NCBI GenBank assembly: GCA_019671135.1
Contig: JAHRHY010000001.1
Location: 310,001 to 374,000, forward strand
Length of the DNA: 64,000 nucleotides
Reading direction: 5' to 3'
Origin: Linnemannia hyalina
Lineage: Eukaryota; Mortierellomycota; Mortierellomycetes; Mortierellales; Mortierellaceae
Made by a program: the position numbers and the translations under genes. Shown piece after piece: positions 11,201 through 25,300 of this stretch. The number at the start of each line of letters is the position of its first letter. Position 1 is the first letter of the stretch. The notes beneath the pieces were generated by a model. The model made no database searches. It had not been told where the DNA came from and saw nothing but the letters and a program-made list of their open reading frames with translations.

Positions 11201-11859
11201 GAATCGTCACCGACTGTAGAGGCCAGACTGATGATGCTGCCACGATCCTGACGAGCTCGGAGTCGGTCCTCTCTGCTTCCCATGGACAAGAGAGAGTGGA
11301 AGGATGCTCGATGAGTGAGACCCTGGCCTTGGCTTTCGAGCCAGAGCGGTCTTGGCGTGACGGTGTTTGCGTGAGACATGGTCTGGGCGTGGATACTGGT
11401 CTCCATAGTGGGCAAAGTGGCAGAGGTCATTGAGGTGAGGGTGACATGATAGGGGTGAGCAGACTCCATGGACAGCGATTGAGCCTGGGCCTGGGACAGA
11501 GCCTGAGAATGGGACATGGGGTGCTGTTGCTGTTGTTGTTGGTGTTGGAGCTGATGTTGATGTTGCTGCTGCTGATGGTGTTGTTGTTGTTGTTGTTGTT
11601 GTTGTTGCTGTTGCTGTTGTTGTTGTTGCTGTTGTTGTTGTTGCTGTTGTTGATGTTGATGTTGCTGTTGTTGTTGTTGTTGTTGTTGTTGAGAAGCAGG
11701 CTGGAACTGGCGCAAGTCCAGAGGCTGTTGAGGGTGCTCCATCATCATATCTAGAGGTCGTCCTTTTGAGGGGGGTTGGGAACGAGAATGAGGCTGAGGC
11801 AGCGGCCGGGACGTTGAGCGAGATTGATTTCGGTCACTGAATAGGACCGTGTCCTGCAA
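8212..11859 (-). CDS. Rua1-type transcription regulator, poly-Gln rich (5' end unresolved)
   Basis: Probable nuclear transcription factor. Exons 11859-8837 and 8740-8212 join across an intron (donor GTAAGC, acceptor AATAG) to restore FW-YHKQFFHGISS. The C-terminal 120 residues hold a cysteine/histidine zinc-binding module: CDTC before the intron, then CHQCNEW and MLWYRHAHKCH after it. This is the signature of the Rua1 C-terminal domain (fungal-specific, named after the Ustilago regulator of ustilagic acid synthesis). The long N-terminal part is disordered, with uninterrupted poly-Gln, other Gln/His-rich stretches and a likely basic nuclear-localisation patch (KAKAKPKATKAAGKGGKAK). After the domain comes a Gly-His repeat. 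The 5' end is open: the frame continues upstream of 11859 without an ATG to a stop near 11975, so at least one upstream exon exists. One candidate is at 12063-12131. The target genes cannot be inferred. Confidence 0.85.
11522..11692 (-). repeat. Coding CAA/CAG repeat (poly-Gln)
   Basis: About 55 codons, mainly CAA and CAG with scattered CAT, encode the Gln/His-rich segment near the N-terminus of the Rua1-type protein. Confidence 0.9.
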
Positions 11860-14800
11860 CGACGGATCAAGGGTAGCGGAGTTTTCTAGTGGGGAGGTAT
11901 GGCTCGACTCTTCAGATTCTATTGAAGTGACGGTCGTAAGAGTGGAGTGGAGTGGAGTATGGTAGGGAAGGAATCAATTGACGAGGGAAGGGAATGGAAG
12001 GAAAAAAGGGAGAGACGAGTGAAAGGAAAAAAGAAAGACATGAAAATGGAAGGTTAGTTTACCAGAAAGTCGTCTTTGTGAGCTGGGTGAAGGACCGGGC
12101 GCTGATTGGTGTAGTGGACACAAGGCCACATTGGGTTATCTGGAGGATGATTTGCTACAACAAAAAGCACAACAAAAAAAGAACAAAGAGAACACGAAAC
12201 GGAACGAAACGAAAGGAGGGAGGAGGGTAGACAGATAATAGATAGATGGTAGATTGATAGATAGGTAGGCAGACAACACAACACAACCACAGCGACACAC
12301 CACTCGACTAGAGACATGTAGAAAAGGACACAATGGTTCAGGTTTTGAAATGAAAGGTAAGGTGTTCAGACACATGAAAATACACAAACACGCTAGGAGA
12401 AGGGGAGAAGGAAATAGCGCAGAGGACAACACACAGGAGAGGAGGGGGGGGCGAGAGAGATCATGCTGGACCTGCTTTGCGCACTGCGTGAGGGTGTGCT
12501 TGTCTGTTGTTTGTGTGGGTGCGTGTGCACATGCGTGCGGGAGCGGAAAATGTGGATATTCGCAAGGACTTTCTTTTGGTCAAAAGGGGTGAACAAGAAA
12601 GAACAGAGGACAGTGAAGGCGAAGAGATAGACAATGGCTGTAGGAAAGGGAAATGTCGAAGCAGGGGCAAGTGAACTAGAGAGTTGCGAGGGTGTACAAA
12701 GAGGGAAAAGGGGGAAGATAGGATGGGAGGAGGAAGGGAGGAGGAAGGACGAGAAGGGTACCCCAACCATGGGAGAGAAAGAAGGGGGATGGATTGGATT
12801 CCACGGGTGTGCAATGCAGCTATACCCAGAGCAAGGAAGGTGGAAGGATGGGATGGGATGGGGATGGGCCAGGGCCCGGCCCAAAAGTTGTTCGCTGACC
12901 CGAGGTGGAAGAGAAGGGGCATAAGGGAGGAAAGGTAGGATGAACAGACATACACGAAAGAGCAAAGGGGGTGATTGAAGTGGAGTGGAGTAGAGTGGAT
13001 GGATGGTGTGGGATGTAATGATGTAAAGGGGATGTTTTTAGAAGCGCACACTAGGGATGGATACTGAGAGGCAGACAAGACTGACTGGGAGTGGTAACAG
13101 TAAAGGGAAGAATAAAATAAAAGGCCAGAAGATTGCAGAGGTATGGAATTGCCTCGATAATCATACCCATGTACACCAGGGAAGATATGTAAGAAAGTAA
13201 AAAGAACGATGCTCATGGGAGCCGCATTGGATGCGTAGAGAGTGAGTGTGTGAACTGAGCAAGACAGAGAGATAGAGACGGACAGATACCAATCGGACAG
13301 ACACCGAAAGACAAGTGACTGGCTGGCAGTGAAATAAAAGTGGTTGTTCACATATCACGGACCCCTCGTTTCCCTCCCAAGAGTATGTATGGATAGAGTA
13401 GTACATTTCGGGGATGGTACACTTTTTTTCCCTTTCCCTTCTGAGCAATTGACGAGTTGAGCGGGGGTCTCCAGGGTGGGTAGGGTTAGAGTGACAAGTG
13501 GGATAAGAGTAAACGACGGACAGACGAGCGGGATGAATGGAGCACCACTCACTCTAAGGGTCCAGTTATTTTTGATCAAATCGGATCTCGAGGAGAGAAG
13601 AGGGAGATGGGCCACCAGTGGTGTGTCCAGGATGTGTGTGTGCGTGTGAATGGGAATAGAGTGCAGTGCGAATAAAGAGTGATCTAACAGGCAGAAAGAG
13701 TGACAGAGGCGGACAACAGAGTTTTACTTTTTTTTTTTTGGCTCTCACTCGCTCACTCACTCACTCACTCAGTCTTTACTTCCTCAAAGCAAAAGGGTCA
13801 ACCCCGTCAACACTCTCTTTTTTCTTAACTCAGTCTGTCCCGACCCCCGACAACCGAGCAATAGGTCAATAGGTCGAAATGCATTGGCCACCAACATTTT
13901 TTTTTGTTTCTGTTCATTCCTATTCTCTCGCTGTTTGTGGCAGCTTCTCATTCTTCATTCAAAAGAAAATGCATACCCAAGAAGTGTTGGTGTTGGTGTT
14001 GGTGTTGTCGAGAGTTTTAAAAAAAAAGGTCAAGACAGGTAACGGATACAGGAGTAGTGAAGAAGAAGGTGGTAGAGTAGCGGTAGAGGCAAGTGCTGTG
14101 CAGTGGTGTTAAGAAAAGACGACAAAGGAGCAGAAGAAGTGAAAGAAAAGAAAAGAAAAGAAAAGAAAAGAAAAGAAAAGAAAGAAGAAAAAAGTAGAAG
14201 AATAGGGTACGAGGAGAGATAAAGATAACAAAAATGACCGTTCACTTGCTAAGGCAGTAATAGATAGAAAGGAAGTGACAACAACCAGGCCAGCCAGTGC
14301 AAACAAGAAAGTAATAAACACTGAGAAAACTAGGAGCGGGACAAGGTGAGCAGCAAACACAGACCTACACAAGGGTACGAAAGAACACAGAGAGAAAGAA
14401 GAGACGAGGCAACAGCACGAACAGGAGAATACGAGACCGCCACCACCACCACCAAAGAAACAGACCAGTCTGTATGTGAATGTAGTGATGCGGCTGAGCT
14501 TTCACTTTGCCAAAGGGGGGTCAAGTGTGATGAGAGGAGTGGAAATGATGCAGCTTATGGTTGGGTAGGTGTTGGTTGTTGGTTGTTTCGATGAGCAAAT
14601 GAGCTTGTGTAGTGTAGGTGTGTGTGAAGTGCGTGTGATGTAATGAAAGAGGAGTGTAGGCAGGGGTAGGTTGCTGTTATTTACAGGTATGGTTGCAGGC
14701 AGGTGTTACGAAAGAGCAGACAGGAGAGACGCGTAAGAATACAGGCGTGTGATGTAAAAGGGAAAGGAAGGTGAAGGTGAAGGTGAAGGTGGGCAGTGGA

Positions 14801-15859
14801 AGTAGGGGTTCAGGCAAGTGCGAAGGTAGGGGTTGTACAAGGAGAAGAAAAGAAAGAAGAGAAAGAAGAGTGAACGAGGAAGAGAGAATAAAAAGGGAAA
14901 GTGTGGTTGCTTTTTTGTTGTTTGTTGATTTGAAAGGGTTCAAAAAGAGAATGGTTTGCTTCCTCGGAGGAAAAAACAATGCAGCACAAGGCAAAAGGGA
15001 GGAAAAGAAGACGAGATATAGTGAGATAGTAGTGATGACTGTCGAGTATAAAAATGGTGCAAAAAGAAAAAGAAAGAGGCGAAATAAAAAGGTGGCGATG
15101 TTTTATTTTTTTCTGGGAATAAACGCGTCAAGGATGGGGTGCTCGGGGGCGCAACTGGCTGTGGCACTGGATCAACGACCCATGAACCCGGTCTCGAACG
15201 AGACTCTCATCACCACCACCGTCATCATGAATCCAATTCACCTCTTTCTCTTCTTTTTTCTTCCACGTCCCCTGTCATGTTTGCAAGTCACTCTGTTCAT
15301 CTGTTCTTCTGTTCCTCCGTCGCCTCCTCTCCCCCTTTCCAAATTCACCCCCTGTCTCTCCCTTCCTGCCCTCACTCCCTTTGGATGTCAGGACAGACCA
15401 ATCCATCGACCTCTCTCTATCTCTCGGACCATTGTTCAATTCACTTACTACTACCCTGCCCCCGCTCCCCCCCTTATTTTCCTTCTTCTTGGTCCCTCAT
15501 TCATTCATTCATTGATTTCATTCGCCCTCTCTCACACAGTCTCTCTGTATATCGACTTGCCTTCACCCCTCGTTCTCTAACGATCAGGAACTGACTGAGG
15601 TGTACGATGATGTCTGTTCATGACCCGTCCTTTCAAAATACCATTCCACTCTCTTTCCTACTATCTCCTTCTACATCCCGTGCTTCATTTCTTCCCGGTG
15701 GTGCAGGGGAAAGGAAAAGGCGGACATAAAAAAAAAGGGATTGACAATGTACTGTACAAGAAGGGAAAATGAGGGGTGAATTTTGGGAGAGGAAAAGAAA
15801 ATGGATGGGAGAATAGAACGGATAGAACGGATATGGAGTGCTGCTGTACGAAGGCAACC
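11860..15859. other. 4-kb spacer with possible 5' exon(s) of the Rua1-type gene
   Basis: No intact gene is seen. On the minus strand a possible upstream exon at 12131-12063 begins with ATG and ends at a GTAAAC donor. Its ATG frame does not join the main exon at the best acceptor (near 11921), whereas another frame does, so it may be untranslated leader. The rest is GA/CT-rich with many tandem short motifs, for example GGTGAA near 14770 and TCAC near 13745. Confidence 0.35.
14141..14183 (+). repeat. (AAAAG)n pentanucleotide repeat
   Basis: About eight consecutive AAAAG units in non-coding DNA. Confidence 0.9.
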
Positions 15860-18048
15860 TCACCCCCCTTTTCTTTTTGTTGTCTGTCCTCTCATGCCTG
15901 CTGACATTGTTAGGCAGTGCCTGCCCACTGCACAGAGAAGAAAACTGGGAGGCATGTAAGAAGGAAATGCACTCGATATATGAACCAACAAAACGGAAAA
16001 TGACAGAGAAGTAAAAACAAAAAGTAAAAGAACTCTATCTCTCCCATTGTACGACTTTGCATCGTATTTGCACGCGGAATAAAAAACGTAAAAAGGGAAA
16101 ACGATGCAGCAGAAGCGAGAATGAAAAAAATAGGGATGTACAGGGAGTGAGTGGGATATAGGGGTATTAGAAAAGTAAAAGAAAAAGCTACTAGCGAAGG
16201 CTATGTTTCCATTCTTTCCTTGCTTCTTTCTTTTCTTCTTTTCCTTGCTTTCTTTCCTTCTTTTTTTTCCTTACCTTGCATGGCAGTAGACCAAGGAGAA
16301 GAGGAGGACGAGACATGAGTAGTAGTTGAGGTTGAGGATGAGCCTTCTTCCTCTGTCGATCGCATGCGAGTGTGTTGCTGCTGCAGTCTCCTCTGTCTCT
16401 GTTGTTGTTGCTGTTGCTGCAGCTGTTGTTGTTGTTGTTGTTGTTGTTGACGGTGATAGTTGTGATGTGGACGATGGTGATGAGAAGGATATTGAAGATG
16501 AGGAGGGTGCATAGGGGAGGGGGAAGAAGTCAAGGATGGCGAAAATGATTGGAGCATTGCTTGTGCTGTTGTTGTTGTTGTTGCTGTTGTTGGCGAAGGT
16601 GCTGTGGCTAAAGAAGAATAAAGATTGGAGGAGGAACAATTAGAACGAGAAGAAAGAGGGAGAGAAGGTGAAGATTGTGTTGCTCTCTTTTGTTGTTGCG
16701 TGATATGGGAGCTATGACCTGGCGACGGGGTTGAGGAGGAATTGGATGTAGTTGTCGTTGTTGTTGTCGTTGTCGTGGTAGTGGTGGTAGTGGTAGGGGT
16801 TAACGAGGAAGGAGGATGAAGGAGAGGAGATGAAGGAGAAGAGGGATGCAGCCAAGTCATTGGCTGCAGCACCGCATGCATTCGATTCCGCCCATGTCCA
16901 ATATTCTCCTTGTCCTTGATTATATTCTCCTTGCTGCTCTCCTCCCTTTTATCATTGTTTTTTGTCGTAGTACCTTCGATAGTCGTGGTGAAGTTGGCGT
17001 TGTTGGCGTTATTGTTGTCGGCATGGAAGCTACTTGTACTAGTGTTACTGCTGTGCCCAACATTGCCACTATTGCCGACATTGTTCATATGATACTGCCG
17101 GTACTGCTGCTGCTGGGACTGGGGCTGGTGGTCATCATGCGTATTAGCAATGACGGTCGACATCAAGTCCAGAGCCACATCCATATCCGTGTCCATATTC
17201 ATATCCATCACTCCAATATCCAACAACGAACGCACGCGGGCCAGATCGCTCTCGGACGCATTTGGGAGGTCGTTATGTTGACTTGGGTCCCAGGACAGTC
17301 GCCTCTGTTGCTGTTGTTGCTGTTGTGGGTGCTGTGGGTGTGGAGGAGGGGTGTTGTATGATCCATTTGTGACAGGACCCTGGCCCTGGCCATGAGATTG
17401 TGAAGATGGAGTGGTAGCCCAGGACAAGGCCTTGTGGAGGGTTGAGGAAGGGGTGGAGGGGTTGCTGGGGTGACTGTGTGGATAGGAATGGACATCCGAT
17501 AATGACGATAGGGTACTGGTGCTGCTAGCTATCGCTGTAGCTGTAGCTGCAGCAGAGGATGGGACGAGCGGCGGCGTCGATGTTGTCGATGTAGGCATGG
17601 GTGAGGAAGAAGCAGGAATGCGAAGCAGCAACGATTGATGAATGGTAGTGGACGAGGCAGAGTTAAAGGGAGATGGAGTCGAGACAGGGAAGGGGGACGA
17701 GGAGGTAGTTGTCGGGGTTGTCGGGAGTCGAATCGATAGTTTTGATGATGGTGCAGACGATATGGCGTTGTTGTTACTGTTGTCAATGAGTGAGCAATTC
17801 CTGTTATTGTTTCCAACAAGGGGACTCGAGGAAGGAGATGAGGTTGTTGTTGATGTACCTCTTGTGGGTATACCGTTGCCGTTACTAAGGGGGTTGTTGT
17901 TGTTGTTATTATCGTTGGAGGTAGGCGAGTTGATCCATGAAGGGGTTGCAGAGGTGGTGTTTGTGTTTGATAAAGAGGAAGACGACGAGGGGGAGGGAGG
18001 AGGAGTGTCTGCAGCCAGGAAAAGCGATGATGAAGGGACAAAGGGCAT
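15860..18048 (-). CDS. Ser/Thr/Asn/Gln-rich disordered protein, unknown function
   Basis: ATG at 18048 opens about 590 codons with almost no folded sequence: Ser/Thr-rich, poly-Asn (NDNNNNNN), several poly-Gln runs and a poly-Thr run. A short more complex segment in the middle (RRLSWDPSQ to MDVALDLM) could be a short linear or helical motif. Exon 1 probably ends at 16275 (G|GTAAGG). A strong pyrimidine-rich acceptor before 15927 would add 22 residues and stop at 15860, giving 613 aa. Without splicing the frame stops at 16201 (615 aa). Either way there is no recognised domain. The composition resembles fungal transcription-factor activation regions, but no DNA-binding domain is visible, so no function is assigned. 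The upstream region contains further splice-like sites and may hold leader exons. Confidence 0.6.
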
Positions 18049-21000
18049 GGTCGGTTGTATCGCTTGCGATTCGTTCTACTGTTGCTGGTTGAGCTGAAGA
18101 GATGGAACCCGTGCGTGGTGTTGTTAAGCCGGGACCTCTGGGAATCAGCAGCCAACAAGTGACCCAACGTCGTAAAATAACAAAAAAGAAGGGTACAAGA
18201 GCGTGGCTTGTTAGTTACTTTACTTAGTCGAACAGAAAGAAAAACATAAACTGATAGTTCGAAAAAGATCGTTGTCATCGGCATGTGTCTTTTCTGTTGA
18301 GAATGTTGATGATGATGTTGTTGTTGTTGTCGTGTGTTGTGTTTTTCTTCTCATTGGGGTGGGTCGGGATCGCAAGCAATCGATTCGGTCGGTGTACACA
18401 CGTTTGGTTCTTTTTTGTATCGCGTAAGGTTTCTCTCATCTCCTCTTTTCGTGTTTCTGCATCGAAGATGGGCCAAAAATGTGCTCATTTTCCTCTTTGC
18501 AGTGCGTAGATCTCCTCCCTGCTTCTTCCTTTTTTTTCAAATCGTGGGAAGCGATTGAAAGAAGTTATGAGGGTCAATCGCACCACATACCACACATTTG
18601 ACTCGAAGAGTGTGCAAGTGTGGATGAATGTGCGTGTGAACGTTATTAGTTCTCTATCCCAATCACCATCGGATCGCGCTATCAAAATGATTTCATTCGA
18701 CCCTGAACCAGTTTTCTTTTCTTTCCCTTCTTACTTTTCCCTGTTGAACGTTTTTTTTTCTTTCCTGTCTTCTAATTGCCTAATGACATGTACTGTACAT
18801 CCTCTATTAATGTTCGTTGCCTTCGTCGTTATTGTTGGCGCCGCTATAGCTAGCTGTTATTGCAATTGTTGTCCTGCAGTTAGACCCTTTGCACCCCATC
18901 TCTCCATTCCTCATATTTTTGCTCAAATTCTTCTCTTAATCTGAGACTGAAAACTAAAAGGAGACGCGTTCTGTGTCCATCCGTGATTTGTTGCGCAGAA
19001 CAATACCAATTGACCCTGTCCATCCACAACACACACGCACAAAGCACCATGCTCTCACTCCCACCCCTCTACCAGACACAAACAACGACGCTCCTTGGAC
19101 TTGAACACTGACACATTTTTTTTTGATCCGTTAGATCCGGGTCCGAACTTCCCTTCCATATTTGCCTCTGTTCAATGCACTCACATTTTCCAATTCCCCG
19201 TTCTTTCCAACCCCTTGTATGCACCTCATAATGCCTCTTTTTGTTTTCATCCCTTGTACAGTACCTCTTCAAACATACCTCATGTCTCATTTTTTAGCTT
19301 CTTTTACCCTTCCTCTCTCACTCCCATCCATGTCCTAAGCCATGGTACTGAACATAACAACCACGGCAAAAAGCGAAGAGAGTCAAAGCATCCACGAAAA
19401 AAATATCCTAAATTAAACAACCTCAATCCATTTTTCATATTTCCGCATTGTGCGCTTGGTCCCTTCAACGCAAATAGGGAAAAGCCAAAGGGCAAGGGAA
19501 GGGGAGAGATATATCACTTTGTTTGTTGTTGCAGTTGTTGTTGCGTTCGGTGTTTGTTGTTTCCAGGGGTAGATGGGTCGATGGATGGAGAGAACGCGTA
19601 CAAAAAGGCAGATTTTTAGGTCACAGCCAATTGCGAACCAAGGAAGGGGGGGGGAGAGGAAGGGTACAAGTGAAGCAGTCAGGACAAGGAAAAAAAAACA
19701 AGGGGCTAAAAAAGCTCACTCCACTACACTACCGCACCATCCCCCTTCTTCCTCTTCCACACCATGCCCAATGCCACGAGGTAATTTGGACGATGGCCAA
19801 AGGAGATATGTGACAACAAAACGATGGGCACAAAGCGAGAACTGAAAAGGGAAGGACGCGAAGAGGAAGGGGTCACTTCTGTTCGTACAAAATGAAATAC
19901 ACGTTTTTTTGGACGGGGAAAGAGAAGGAGAGGTAAGGCAGAAGGGAAACTTACGGTATGTATTGAATGCGAGAGAGCTGTTGGGTTGCAAAAAGTGGGG
20001 TAAGGTCCAGAATGAGGTCGCTCGGATGTTTTTTTGCCAGGTCGAAGTGGAAGGAGCAACAGCGATGTAGACAAGGTCAAAAAAAACGGAAAAGAGTGAA
20101 GGAAGGATGGAGGAGTGGGGTTTCCTCTATACAAGTCGACAAAGCAAGAGGACCATCTCGGTTATTGGGATGAAGTGATCATAAGTGATACGGAGTGATA
20201 AAGTTGAGATGAGACAAAAGGAAGGGTACTGATCATCACTCGTATAAGTAATCTAGTACCCTGTTTTTCTTCATCGCGATGAGCGGTAATCGTATCCACC
20301 CCCACCTAGCTACTATCGTACCTTCGCTCACACGACATGGAAGGAGTTGCAAAATAACCAAAGTGGGATAGGCGACTCTTATACCAAGACAGAGGAATCC
20401 ACCTGGATTATTTACACAGCCAAAGGCTGGTGCTTTCTTTTCCTATGTAAACCCATATCCTTCTCTTTTTTTCTTTCTCTGTCTTTCTAATGTCCAGTAC
20501 TACCATGAGAGAAACTTCGTCAAATGGAATGTACCAAACGTCTTCGCCATTATTTCATTTTTTTTTCATATGTTTACGCGTACGTCTTTCATATGTCATA
20601 TTTTTTCGCTCTGGGCAGCGCCCGACCGTCGTCACATCCTCCCCTGCACTCCTTCCCTTTTCCTTCCCTTTCCCGCTCCACCGCCTCCCTTTTCCACCGT
20701 CTTCCTTTTCCTGCTCAATAATAAACAAAACGCCACACCTTTTTATAGATAGGGCGGAGGGAAAGAAAAAAAAAACAGGGAGACTGCATATGCAGCAACG
20801 CGCGCAGGTCCATCATCCCCTTTTTTGCTTCTTTTGCGTATCTCTTGCTCTGTGTCTGCGTGTGTGCAACCACAGTTTGCATTAACGAACCCACCCCTTC
20901 TTTTTTTATTCTGTATTTTTTTGCATTGTTCTCCCCTCTCCTCCTTCTTGTCCCCGTCTCGAGGGGTGGGAAAAGTCCTGTTTGTTTGTTTGTTTGTTTA

Positions 21001-22344
21001 TTTGCTCGATCTGGGGCACTGGGCGTGTAATAGGCTTTCTTTACTTACAGGATATTTTTTGTTTTTGTTTAGGTAGCCTTTTTTGTGTGTTTGTTTGCTA
21101 GATTATGTTGTGTGCTGGTATGTGCGTTGATATGCGAGCTGTTGTTTTGTTTGTGGTTGCTCCGTAGATCGGGGACAGAAACTTGAGCTTGATTCTTTTG
21201 TTGAAGGAAAAAAAAAAAAAAAAAAGGTATGAACTGTCGTAGAAATGCGAAGAAGGTGGAGAGAGTTTTGTTGGTTAAGTGAAAGGTGAATGAGAAAATG
21301 TGTGTGCGATCGGTTATTTAGGAAGCTGGGGACCCGGCACCCTTTATATTGAAGTCTAGTGGCTTTTAGTAACAGCACAGCATACAAACCCTTACTTCTC
21401 CAACAGGCCATCTCACAGTCCTATTGTAATACCCGTCATTCAACGATAAAAAGGTGACAAAAGGGAAATACCTCAAAATAACCCCCTTGCATCGGCACAG
21501 GCAATGTCTCTCGTTTTATTCATAACACGCAATATATCAGGACCGTATCTTTTACCCATTCTTATCCTCACCTCCCTGTCCCACCAGCCATCGTCTTTTT
21601 TTCTAGTTTTTTCTGGTTCTTTGGAGGAACGGAAAAGAGGCCATTCCCCTTCCTTCTACTCAATAGCCACATACCCCAAGCCACTGGCACCCAGATCCAG
21701 GGTATGCATCTGAATCTCTATCAATGTTATAGATCCTCTATGGCCGGATCCTGGCCCAAACAAAAGGCATGACCTTGGCTGCCTGGCACACCCACCTCCT
21801 CCATCGAATCAAAGATTTCCTGTCAAGGATTGGCTTGCCAATCTTCTACTTTTGTTTTTATTTTCCCTTCCTCTTTTGTCCACCTTCACCCCCCCCCCGT
21901 TGTCTCTTTTGACAAAAGGGCAAATTTGTTAATACTTCCTCGGAATAAACGCAATTGCCACTTACCCTCTGTTCTCGGTTTGGCGATACTCCGACTGGAT
22001 AGTTGCCGAAGAAACCATACACAGCTCGTTCTTCTTGCTAGCACTAGCGCAAAATATCAACTCCTTCCTCGCTGGAACTCGTCAAATCGTTTTCTTCCAT
22101 TCATTGTTTTATTTGGGCTGACGAACAACGGACTGCGACACGGACGCGGACAAAAAGAAAAAACCAAAACACAAAAAAGAGAAATGAAGCTGAGGTAACC
22201 GGATGAACCAATCCCTGTCGTTGTCGTTGCTTGTATGAAAGCTTGATAGGGAAAAAAAAGTCGGCGAGTGGAGAGGATGGGTGGATTGATTGGTCGCTCT
22301 GTTTGTCTGCGGTCTGTCAGTCGGTGGTTAAGAAAATAATAATC
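18049..22344. other. 4.3-kb spacer, no recognised gene
   Basis: CT-rich with homopolymers (18-base A run near 21208) and TTTG repeats near 20983. A minus-strand donor-like site near 19951 (ATACC|GTAAGT) suggests leader exons of the gene starting at 18048. Short ORFs, including one of 174 codons at 19095-19619, have alternative starts and biased composition and are not called. Confidence 0.4.
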
Positions 22345-25300
22345 TCAGTTGTCGTGGTGTCGATTGGCCTGGGAGGAGATAGAGTCGTTGGGTGAGGTAA
22401 TGTCAGGTGTCAGGATGGGGGGCACCAGATTCTGATACCGGTCGTGGGCGTCCTTGTTACGCACGATGGGCAATCCATACGTCCTCCCCGCTTTTCCCTT
22501 CTATACAACAAACAAGATACATAAACGTGAATAACGTAAAGTTAGAGACGATAGAAGGAAAAAAGAGTTTCGCGTTGTGTAGAAAAAAAAGGAGCCTACG
22601 CAGAGAGCCAAAACTCCAAAAATGTGGGAAACAGAGCTATTTACCTTGCGACGCGATTTGAGGTAGCGGGGCTTGTAGGCAACAAAGGGAACAAAGGCCT
22701 GGGGCTCAGCTTCGACAATTAGGTGAGCAGGCGGATTCTGAATAAGCGCCAAGAAGTTGGCCAACTCTGGGTTCACTAGTTGTTGTTGCTGATGCTGGTG
22801 CTGTTGGCGACGTGCCTGGTCAGCAGGCTCTGCCTCATCGTCAGAAGAAGAAACAGGCGGCGATGCAAGGGACGTTTCGTGGACCGGAGAAGCAGTCACG
22901 GACGACTGCATCAAAAGAGATGAAGCGGTGATCGCTGCAGGAGGGATCGAAGGAACGGCGCGCATCGGTAATGGATTGAATCGTCCAGAGATTTTTCTAT
23001 GGCCGACTAAGCTCTTACTAGGAGGCGAACGCTGCCCGGACTCTGAAGATCGTCGTCTTGGCGACTGTTGATCCTGTTGCTGTGGATGATGTGGTTGGTG
23101 GAATTGATTCTGGTTGAGCACGCGGAATACCTCCGCTGCAAGTCCCAAACCAGAACTCAATCCAGGTCGATTGGAAGAAGTAGAAGATCGTCCAGCTGCA
23201 GAGTGTGGTGTGGTAGTAGAACTTGGGTGGTTGAGAGCCAACGGTCGTCTGTCGCGAGATGCTACCCATGCGTCGGTAATATCCCGCAAGATGCGACCGC
23301 CTTTGTCAGGTGGACTTTGGCGCGAGTATGTGATCGACCGCCGAGGGTGTTGATCTCCGTGAGCAGCGGTAGTAGAAGCAACAATACTGACAGCAGAAGA
23401 CTCCCCTTGCCTATCTTCAAGTGCTTGAAGGTCCTCTACAAAGTCTCCGTCAACGGTCATATCACCGCTACCACGGTCGCTCTCTTCCTCATCCACAATG
23501 ATTCGGCGTCGCTGTGCAGGTGGGAGATCGTTTTCTGGTGGAGGGTGATCTCGCGATGGTGATGGCGAGGGCGAGAGGTGATGTCGCATCTGTGGAGAGA
23601 GCGTAGGTAGATCTGACACTGGGATTTCTTGCGCAGCTTGAACTTGTGGGGTCTCCTCCTCTTGCGGCTGCTTCTCCTGAATTGTCTCATCCTGAGCCGT
23701 CTCTTGCACAATCTCGTACTGAGTTTCCTGTGGGGTCTCTAGAACCTCTTTGTCCATCCTCTGACCACACTGGATCATCAGCGCCTCTTCATGAATCTGC
23801 TGAGTGATGATGATTGGCGAAACGAGCGAGGCTGACTCTTGGGTGGAAATCATCTGCTGAGGGACAGCCTCATTAGCCTGTTGGACGACCTCCTGGGCAG
23901 CTTCATGGGTGAACCGCTGGCTTGACTGCCGAGTGATCGCCTGTTGTGTCTCTGGTGGCAGTGAATCCCTCGCCACAGTTGGAGACATGGCCATGTCACT
24001 AATTTCCATGTCGACCATACTATTAGTCCGTTCAACCTGCACAAAGTCCTCGTCACAACCACTGGTGCTGCTGTTCATACGGGCAGGTGCTGTCGCTGTT
24101 GCATCGGGGCTGTAAAGTGCAAGGCCTTCATCATCGATGGCATCCTCTACCTCTCCATCAAGTGCTCTTTGAAGCTCATCGATAGACAGCTGTTCAAAGT
24201 CTTGGCTGACGTCGTAGCTGCCAGCTCTCTCAAATGGACCTCCAACTACTGTTGTTGTTAGTGGTAATGGCGGAGTTGGGACCAATGGGACCGATGGAGG
24301 TACGACAGACCTGTGAAAACATAGGGGATGCTGCTGGTAAAGGTTTGGTTGATGATGATGAGGATGACCTGGATAGTGTCCTGGATGTGCACCAGCTCTC
24401 TGTGCCATCGGTCGGAGGTAAGGATGCAGTGCTGGAGGAGGGACTATGGGGATAGGCGGTGATGACTGTGGTGGCGACATGGGTCCATGTCCTCGAGGTG
24501 TGGCTCCAAACTGTTTTTGGGTGCCCAAGTTGCTCTGAGGAAATCGATGATGGTGCTGATGATGACTGGGACTGCTTGGGTTAGGGAATAGATTGGACGA
24601 AGAAGCGTTGGTGCTGTACGAAGGCTGTGATGACTGGAATGTACAGTGCTTGACATGGTTTGCCACATCCATCGCGCCTCCCTTGAAGCCGCATCCCAAG
24701 TATCGATACGCGCATGTGTGCTCGAACGCGAAATTGCACTATTGGTTTGTGACAATGTGTCCTGTTAGTGCCAGTATCAAGAGCGCTATGTGCAGATAGC
24801 GTAGTGAGAGGCGGAGAGTAACGTAACTTACAGACTCGAGATGCTCTTCGGTGTCCCTCAAAGGTCCAGTCCAGTGGCACCACATCGACATGGTCGTCGG
24901 ACAATGAACGCTCTGTGCTTGGACCATCCTCTAAAATCAAAATGAGGTTGTCGTAAGTGGCCATGGTCAACAGGTACGTCTCTGTATTGCCATCAATAGC
25001 CACAACCATGCAAAAGTCTATATCATCAAAAAGATGAGTGCATTTTACCTCAACGAATTTGGCAGGTCGGAAGGAGCTCACTCGGAGCAACTCAGTCTCT
25101 TCAGCGCCAGATATGACATCTGGCAATTTCTTGCACTCGGGGCATTCCACAGAAAAGCCTCTCTGGATTGGGGTCGGCGGCTGACTTGTTCTGTTGGATG
25201 CGCCTGCGACCCCTCGCCCATGTCCATGGTGGTGACCCTGAGACGACGATATTTGCTGCGGCTGATAAGAGGACTGTTGCTGTTGTTGTTCTCGGGTGCA

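Noticed and set aside
11446..11754. Poly-Leu ORF on the plus strand
   Set aside because: It is the complement of the poly-Gln repeat in the Rua1-type gene.
12393..13351. Minus-strand ORFs of 190 and 296 codons
   Set aside because: Ser/Pro/Leu-rich translation of simple CT-rich DNA in two overlapping frames; no domain, no start context, no splice partners.
17529..18284. 251-codon minus-strand ORF overlapping the Ser/Thr/Asn-rich gene
   Set aside because: Shadow frame of a Ser/Thr/Asn/Gln codon repeat; the chosen frame has longer continuity and a better start.
19095..19619. 174-codon plus-strand ORF
   Set aside because: Starts at TTG, composition follows local base content, and no recognisable motif or neighbouring exon.
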